A DNA stretch of 64,000 bases from Caulobacter sp. (GTDB lineage: Bacteria > Pseudomonadota > Alphaproteobacteria > Caulobacterales > Caulobacteraceae). The stretch is taken from positions 124,001 to 188,000 of the forward strand of contig WGLL01000005.1 in NCBI GenBank assembly GCA_016125585.1, in the 5' to 3' direction. Shown in pieces: positions 59,487 through 64,000 of this stretch; within the stretch, counting starts at the first letter, position 1, and each line of letters starts with the position of its first letter. Position numbers and translations under genes: made by a program. The notes beneath the pieces were generated by a model that made no database searches, had not been told where the DNA came from, and saw nothing but the letters and a program-made list of their open reading frames with translations.

Positions 59487-59549
59487 GGCGACAGCATCGC
59501 CGGAGCGGATCAAGGAATCGTTAAGCATGTTTTCGAGAGGGCCCCGCCC

Positions 59550-60947
59550 ATGACCGATCCCGTCATCGCCGCATCCGAAGAGCGCGTCATTCCCCTGCTG
59601 GCGGTCACGACCCAGGCCTGGCCCGACCTGCTGGCGTCCCGTCCCGTCAGTCTGGGCCGGCTGGCCGAGATCGGCGGCTTCAAGGCCGGGGCCGGTCAGC
59701 TGTTGCTGGTCCATGGCGAGGACGGCGAGGTCGCCGAGGTCCTGTTCGGGCTGGGCGCCGGCGACGACGCCTTCGCCTTTCGCGGCCTCGCCGCCCGACT
59801 GCCGGCCGGCGACTACGCCCTGGCGGAGACCCCCGAAGGTCTGACGGCCGAGGATATCGCCCTGGCCTTCTGGCTGGGCGGCTACCGCTTCGACCGTTAC
59901 CGCGCCGCCCGCGAGGCCGGACCCCGGCTGGTGGTCGGCGACAGCGTCGACCTGGCGGCGGTGAAAAGCCTGGCCCACGCCTGCGCCCTGGCCCGGGACA
60001 TGGTCAACACCCCGGCGGGGGACATGGGGCCGCTGCAGATCGAGACCATCGCCCGGGAGATTGCCGAACAGCACGGAGCCAGCCTGTCCGTCTCCACCGG
60101 CGATGAACTGCTGGCCGATGGCTATCCGGCCGTCCACGCCGTGGGCCGGGCCGCCGGACCCGGGCGCGACCCGCGCATCATCGAGATCAGCTGGACCGCG
60201 CCGGGCGCCCCCGCCGACGCCCCTCTGGTCGCCATCGTCGGCAAGGGCGTGACTTTCGACACCGGCGGCCTCGACATCAAGCCCTCGGCCGGCATGCGCT
60301 TGATGAAAAAGGACATGGGCGGCGCCGCCCACGCCCTGGCTCTGGGCCGGATGGTGATGGACGCCGGTCTGCCGGTGCGGCTGGTCGTGCTGGTTCCGGC
60401 GGTCGAGAACGCCATCTCCGGCGACGCCATGCGCCCGGGCGACGTGCTCGCCACCCGCAAGGGCCTGACCGTGGAGGTCGGCAACACCGACGCCGAGGGC
60501 CGTCTGATCCTCGCCGACGCCCTGGCCAGGGCAGGGGAGCTGTCGCCGGATCTGACCATCGACATGGCCACCCTGACCGGCGCCGCCCGCATCGCCCTCG
60601 GCCCGCAGGTCATCCCCTTCTACACCGACGACGAGGCGCTGGCCGCCGACATCGCCGCCGCCGCCCTGGAGGCCCGCGATCCCCTGTGGCGGATGCCGCT
60701 CTGGCCCGGCTATGAAGACGCCCTGACCGGAGAGATCGCGGACCTGAGGAACGACCCCGAGGGTTGGGCCCAGGCCGGGTCGGTCACCGCCGCGCTGTTT
60801 CTCAAGCGCTTCGCCCCGACCAGCGGCGCCTGGGTCCATCTCGACATCTTCGCCTGGAATCCCAAGGGGCGGCCGGGCTGGCCGGTCGGGGCCGAGGCCC
60901 AGGCCATCCGCGCCCTGTTTCGCATGCTGAAAGCCCGATTTGGATGA
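59550..60947 (+). CDS. M17-family leucyl aminopeptidase
   Basis: Metallo-aminopeptidase of 465 residues. The catalytic domain has VGKGVTFDTGGLDIKPSAGM and RLMKKDMGGAAHALALGRMV (metal Asp and Lys), and the M17 signature NTDAEGRLILADAL. The N-terminal domain is less conserved. ATG 59550 lies after gagaggg, a fair RBS, and is the first plausible start; longer frames to 58425 run through the TPR gene and are not real. It overlaps the NlpC/P60 gene (ATGA). Confidence 0.93.
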   Translation: MTDPVIAASEERVIPLLAVTTQAWPDLLASRPVSLGRLAEIGGFKAGAGQLLLVHGEDGEVAEVLFGLGAGDDAFAFRGLAARLPAGDYALAETPEGLTAEDIALAFWLGGYRFDRYRAAREAGPRLVVGDSVDLAAVKSLAHACALARDMVNTPAGDMGPLQIETIAREIAEQHGASLSVSTGDELLADGYPAVHAVGRAAGPGRDPRIIEISWTAPGAPADAPLVAIVGKGVTFDTGGLDIKPSAGMRLMKKDMGGAAHALALGRMVMDAGLPVRLVVLVPAVENAISGDAMRPGDVLATRKGLTVEVGNTDAEGRLILADALARAGELSPDLTIDMATLTGAARIALGPQVIPFYTDDEALAADIAAAALEARDPLWRMPLWPGYEDALTGEIADLRNDPEGWAQAGSVTAALFLKRFAPTSGAWVHLDIFAWNPKGRPGWPVGAEAQAIRALFRMLKARFG

Positions 60948-61792
60948 CCTTCGATCGTCGCACCACCCTGGTCCATGAGGGCCTGGCCGCCCTTGATCTG
61001 CAGGGCCTGGTCGCTGCCGATCGCTATCTGGCCCCGACGCCGAGGCAGGTCTCCGCCGCGGCCGCGCCCCTGCGCCGTCATCCCGCCGGGGACGCCGAAC
61101 AGGAAAGCCGCCTGCTGTTCGGCGAGCGGTTCGACGTTCTGCTGGAAAAGGACGACCACGCCTTCGGCCAGGCCCGCCGCGACGGCTATGTCGGCTGGGT
61201 TCCCGTCGAGGCCCTGTCGGCGCCGATCCTGCAGCCGACCCACTGGGTTCGGGTCCTGCGCACCTGGGGGTTCAGCCGACCGGACATCAAGACGCGGCCC
61301 GTCGGGCTGTTTTCGCTCGGGGCCCTGATCAGCGTCGAGGCGGTCGAGGGCCGGTTTTCCCGGTCGGCGCGGGGCGGCTGGTTCATCACCGATCATCTGG
61401 CGCCGGTCGGCCTGGGTTACGAGAGCGACTGGGCGGGCGTGGCGGAACGCTTCCTCGGCGCCCCCTATCTCTGGGGCGGCCGCGAGAGCCTCGGCCTGGA
61501 CTGCTCCGGGCTGGTGCAGATCGCCCTGACGGCCTGCGGCATGGCCTGCCCGCGCGACACCGACATGCAGGCCAGGATCGGCGCGTCGGTCGCCCGTGAC
61601 GACCTGCGGCGTGGCGACCTGGTCTTCTGGAAGGGGCATGTCGCCATCATGCTCGACGCGGCGCGGATGGTTCACGCCAACGCCCACCATATGGCCGTCG
61701 CCATCGAGCCGCTGGACGGGGCCATCGCCCGGATCGAGGCCGCCGGCTCCGGACCGCCGTCCGCTTTCCGCCGACCCGGCCTGACGGGCTGA
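60944..61792 (+). CDS. NlpC/P60-family peptidase with SH3-like domain
   Basis: Peptidoglycan-type endopeptidase of 282 residues. The N-terminal half has SH3-like segments (ESRLLFGERFDVLLEKDDH, GYVGWVPVEALSAP). The C-terminal NlpC/P60 domain has AERFLGAPYLWGGRESLGLD and the nucleophile in DCSGLVQIAL, His in FWKGHVAIMLD, and NAHH as the third polar residue. No signal peptide is seen, so a cytosolic role in peptide recycling is possible. The gene overlaps the aminopeptidase by four bases, supporting a joint peptide-turnover function. Confidence 0.92.
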   Translation: MTFDRRTTLVHEGLAALDLQGLVAADRYLAPTPRQVSAAAAPLRRHPAGDAEQESRLLFGERFDVLLEKDDHAFGQARRDGYVGWVPVEALSAPILQPTHWVRVLRTWGFSRPDIKTRPVGLFSLGALISVEAVEGRFSRSARGGWFITDHLAPVGLGYESDWAGVAERFLGAPYLWGGRESLGLDCSGLVQIALTACGMACPRDTDMQARIGASVARDDLRRGDLVFWKGHVAIMLDAARMVHANAHHMAVAIEPLDGAIARIEAAGSGPPSAFRRPGLTG

Positions 61793-61799
61793 GCGGCCT

Positions 61800-62558
61800 C
61801 TAGGCCTTCTTCTGACCCATCTGCCGGATGGCGGCGGCGATCTTCTCGCGGTTGCCGGCCAGCTTCGCCCCGCCGCTGTCCCCCGGCTTGCGGTCATCCA
61901 CGGCGACATAACCCAGATCGAACAGGGTCTTCATGATCACCAGGATCGTCAGGGCCGCGACCGGGCTGCCCAGCATGGCGATCAGGAAGCCGCCGCCGAG
62001 CAGGGCGATGTGCAGCACGATGATCCGGCCGTAGGGCGCTGCCATCTGCTCCATTGGCGTGACCTCGCGATAGCGCCGCCGCGCCAGCCAGTCGAACACC
62101 AGACTGAACAGCTGCATGCCGGCGATCGTGGCCAGGCTCCAGCCGAAGCCGGGTTCGTGACGGATCTGCTCCATGACGATCCGCCCCAGCGAGAAGGGGG
62201 AGGGGTCCACACCGCCGTGAACGCCGAGGCCGCCGCCGCCGACAGAGCCGATCACCACCACGAACACGCCGTGGACCATGCAGAACATGCCGTAGTGGAA
62301 GGTGAAGAAGGGAACCAGGAACAGCAGGATGACGACGCCGCCCGCTCCCAGGGCCAGGCTGCTGGCGGTCATCTTCGCCACATTGATCCCGCCGATGATG
62401 ACGTTCTCGCACCAGTAGAGCAGCAACAGCACGCCGGCCGGCCAGCCGAAGGCAAGGACGCAGATCAGCGGGATCAGGTTGCCGATCACGATCCAGATCG
62501 TCGACAGGCGTTTCAGGCCGGCGACGGCCGCGCGGATCCGGTCGGCAGCGTTGGTCAT
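61800..62558 (-). CDS. DUF6498 membrane protein
   Basis: 252 residues with about five membrane spans. VLLLLYWCENVIIGGINVAK and FFTFHYGMFCMVHGVFVVVI are the hallmarks of DUF6498. The end is a basic cytoplasmic tail. It overlaps the preceding exported-protein gene by four bases (ATGA), so the two form an operon. Function unknown. Confidence 0.85.
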   Translation of the reverse strand: MTNAADRIRAAVAGLKRLSTIWIVIGNLIPLICVLAFGWPAGVLLLLYWCENVIIGGINVAKMTASSLALGAGGVVILLFLVPFFTFHYGMFCMVHGVFVVVIGSVGGGGLGVHGGVDPSPFSLGRIVMEQIRHEPGFGWSLATIAGMQLFSLVFDWLARRRYREVTPMEQMAAPYGRIIVLHIALLGGGFLIAMLGSPVAALTILVIMKTLFDLGYVAVDDRKPGDSGGAKLAGNREKIAAAIRQMGQKKA

Positions 62559-63475
62559 GCCGCCGGCAGCAGCCCGGCCAGCCAGTGGACGATGTTGAGC
62601 ATCAGCTGCTTGTTCTGCCCGGCGTCGGGGGCGTTGAAACCCATGGGTCTGCGCTGGGGGCCGCCCAGCTGGGCGGTGAACATCGCCGCCTCGCCGAACA
62701 CCGCCACCCGCCCCTGGCCGACCGTCATCACCGCCCCCTGCAGATCGCCTGCGATGTCATGGGCCGGGGTGTCGTCGCTGAATTCCCAGGCCACATCCGG
62801 TTCCCGCGAGCGATAGCCCTTGGGGAAGACCAGGATCGGCCGCGCCCGCGGCGGCGCCTTGAAGGACGACCCGGTGAAGGTGCGCACCCGGTGGATGGTC
62901 TCCTCGCCGCCGCGACCGTTGGTGACGACATCGACCTTCAGGCTGCCGGCCTGGCGGGTGAAGATATCCGGCCCGCCGGGCGTGCTGCGCTGGGCGAAGC
63001 CATTGGAGAAGCTGAAGCCGAAGGCCGCGGCCAGCTCCTGGGCGGCGCCGGCGAAGGGCATGTGGTCGGCGATCAGCAGCAGGCCCCCGCCCTGTTCGAC
63101 CCAGGCCTTTACGACGGCGATTTCCTCAGGGCTGAAGGCCGACAGCGTCGGCTGCCGCCATTCCGCCTCGTTGGCGGGATTGATGGCGTTGGAGATCACC
63201 AGCACCTTGACGCCGGACAGGGCCTCGGCCGTCAGCGGACCGGTTCCCGCCTCCACGGCAAAGCCGTCATTGCCGACCACGGCCGCGAACGGCGCGAAGC
63301 GGCCGTCGAGGGTATGGAAGTTGTGATGGCCGCCGTCGATCATCAGGCGCGGCCCGGCGCCGGCTGTGAAGGCCGGCCGGGCGACGGTCAGATCGACATC
63401 GGGGTCGGGAACCTGCTGCGCGGCGGCCGGCAGGGCCAGGCAGAGCAGGGCGGCGATCAGGGTCAGGCGACGCAT
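62555..63475 (-). CDS. Exported DUF4350-like protein (GATase-like fold)
   Basis: 306 residues with a signal peptide (LIAALLCLALPAAA). The fold is glutamine-amidotransferase-like: PRLMIDGGHHNFHTLDGRFA, VLVISNAINPANE, VKAWVEQGGGLLLIADHMPF and VGQGRVAVFGEAAMFTAQLG, as in DUF4350 proteins; no catalytic Cys typical of amidotransferases is evident. Probably periplasmic. It is coupled to the DUF6498 gene. Function unknown. Confidence 0.75.
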   Translation of the reverse strand: MRRLTLIAALLCLALPAAAQQVPDPDVDLTVARPAFTAGAGPRLMIDGGHHNFHTLDGRFAPFAAVVGNDGFAVEAGTGPLTAEALSGVKVLVISNAINPANEAEWRQPTLSAFSPEEIAVVKAWVEQGGGLLLIADHMPFAGAAQELAAAFGFSFSNGFAQRSTPGGPDIFTRQAGSLKVDVVTNGRGGEETIHRVRTFTGSSFKAPPRARPILVFPKGYRSREPDVAWEFSDDTPAHDIAGDLQGAVMTVGQGRVAVFGEAAMFTAQLGGPQRRPMGFNAPDAGQNKQLMLNIVHWLAGLLPAA

Positions 63476-63518
63476 GGCGTCACCCTAGCCCTGGAAATAG
63501 AGACCGAAAAGCCGCCGA

Positions 63519-64000
63519 TCAGGTGGCGGGCTTGGCGTCCGTCACGCCGTTGGGCGGCGGGGCGCCTTCCGGAGCGGCGTCGGCGGCCGGAGCTTCGGCG
63601 GGCGCGGCGGCCGGCTTGGGCGCCGGGATCGGCAGGGTCGAGCCCAGGCTGTGCAGGTAGGACAGCATGGCGATGCGGTCTTCCTGCTTCTTCAGGCCGA
63701 CGAAGGTCATCTTGGTGCCCTGGACGTGCTTCTGCGGCGCCTTGAGGAACTGGTCCAGCTCGTCAAAGGTCCAGACCTTGCCCTGGCCGAAGGCCTTCAT
63801 GCCGTCCGAATAGGCGAAGCCGGGATGGGTGCCGGGCTGCTTGCCCATGGTGCCGTAGAGATTGGGGCCGGTGCCGTTCGGGCCGCCGGGCGTGAAGGTG
63901 TGGCAGCTGGCGCACTTGGCAGAGACGGCCTGGCCCAGAGCCGGGTCGGTGGCCGGAATGACCGTGCCCCAGTCGGGCGCGACCTCGGCGGCCGGGCCGC
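63519..64000 (-). CDS. c-type cytochrome, partial (N-terminus beyond the right edge)
   Basis: The frame stays open to base 64000, so the start lies outside. The haem site is KCASCHTF near the right edge, followed by GPNGTGPNLYGTMGKQPGTH and PGFAYSDGMKAF. The axial Met is in GTKMTFVGLKKQEDRIAMLS, and YLHSL ends the domain. This matches class I membrane-type cytochromes c such as CycM or c552. The C-terminus is an Ala/Pro-rich tail, probably a periplasmic linker. Confidence 0.93.
   Translation of the reverse strand, partial: GPAAEVAPDWGTVIPATDPALGQAVSAKCASCHTFTPGGPNGTGPNLYGTMGKQPGTHPGFAYSDGMKAFGQGKVWTFDELDQFLKAPQKHVQGTKMTFVGLKKQEDRIAMLSYLHSLGSTLPIPAPKPAAAPAEAPAADAAPEGAPPPNGVTDAKPAT

Noticed and set aside
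58425..59549. N-terminal extension of the aminopeptidase through the TPR gene
   Set aside because: The extension is antisense to a gene with signal peptide and TPR repeats; a normal start with RBS exists at 59550.
1..64000. tRNA, rRNA, phage or transposase genes
   Set aside because: No cloverleaf-like segment with a GGTTCGAATCC-type arm, no rRNA motif, and no integrase or transposase motif was seen by eye; a dedicated scan could still find a short RNA.

Overview
This window is GC-rich, densely coded chromosomal DNA from an alphaproteobacterium, most likely of the order Caulobacterales (Caulobacter, Phenylobacterium or Brevundimonas type). The assignment rests on gene content: the CtrA-degradation adaptor RcdA with a DUF1192 gene and a PIG3-type oxidoreductase, a pseudouridine synthase next to an alphaproteobacterial RpoH, a Flp/Tad (Cpa) pilus locus, a large TonB-dependent receptor, and paired palindromic intergenic repeats. 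No rRNA, tRNA, CRISPR array, transposase or phage gene was seen. It looks like core chromosome with short dispersed repeats rather than a genomic island.

Positions 1-12.4 kb: a Tat-exported PhoD-type phosphatase (cut by the left edge), an encapsulated-ferritin-like protein (EncFtn) without a visible encapsulin shell gene, an unknown membrane protein, a TonB-dependent receptor, a RluD-type pseudouridine synthase and rpoH, a small lipoprotein, a receiver-domain protein whose phospho-acceptor Asp is Glu, a lipoprotein parvulin isomerase overlapping argJ, and kdsA. Positions 12.5-19.4 kb: mutT overlapped by an orphan Flp pilin gene, a BioC/NDUFAF5-type methyltransferase and a comF gene whose start codons overlap head to head, a grxC-nitrilase-DUF1178 run, ubiG, lysC and small exported or hypothetical proteins.

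Positions 19.5-35.3 kb: a MATE exporter preceded by a strong intrinsic terminator, an enoyl-CoA hydratase/SDR pair, a cyanide-insensitive-type bd quinol oxidase operon (cydA, cydB, DUF2474), an MsbA-like ABC exporter, rpmE with its terminator, rcdA-DUF1192, a quinone oxidoreductase, suhB, thiE, two adjacent acyl-CoA dehydrogenases with a palindromic repeat between them, and an exported protein of unknown function. Positions 35.4-44.2 kb: bfd and bfr behind a possible iron-responsive dyad, a TspO-like protein, moeA, ferredoxin-NADP reductase, DUF1330, a tyrosine phosphatase, a UMF1-type transporter, and pabB-pabC.

Positions 44.2-58.3 kb are the Flp/Tad pilus locus: two TadE-like pseudopilins and a stand-alone secretin N-domain protein on the minus strand; two pilin genes encoding identical proteins; then cpaA, cpaB, cpaC, cpaD, cpaE, cpaF, tadB and tadC on the plus strand, followed by a small exported protein and an OmpR-type two-component system. 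Four tandem hairpins, each bounded by TAGAGC/GCTCTA, separate the kinase from a TadD-like TPR gene. The window ends with an M17 aminopeptidase, an NlpC/P60 hydrolase, a DUF6498 membrane protein, an exported DUF4350-like protein and a c-type cytochrome cut by the right edge.

No wholly new multi-gene system is evident. The most interesting items are the shell-less EncFtn, the Glu-bearing receiver beside rpoH, the dyad and possible EcfG-type promoter before rpoH, the terminator before the MATE gene, the TAGAGC hairpin array, the duplicated pilin genes and the overlapping divergent starts. Functions are from recognising families by eye; no database search was run.
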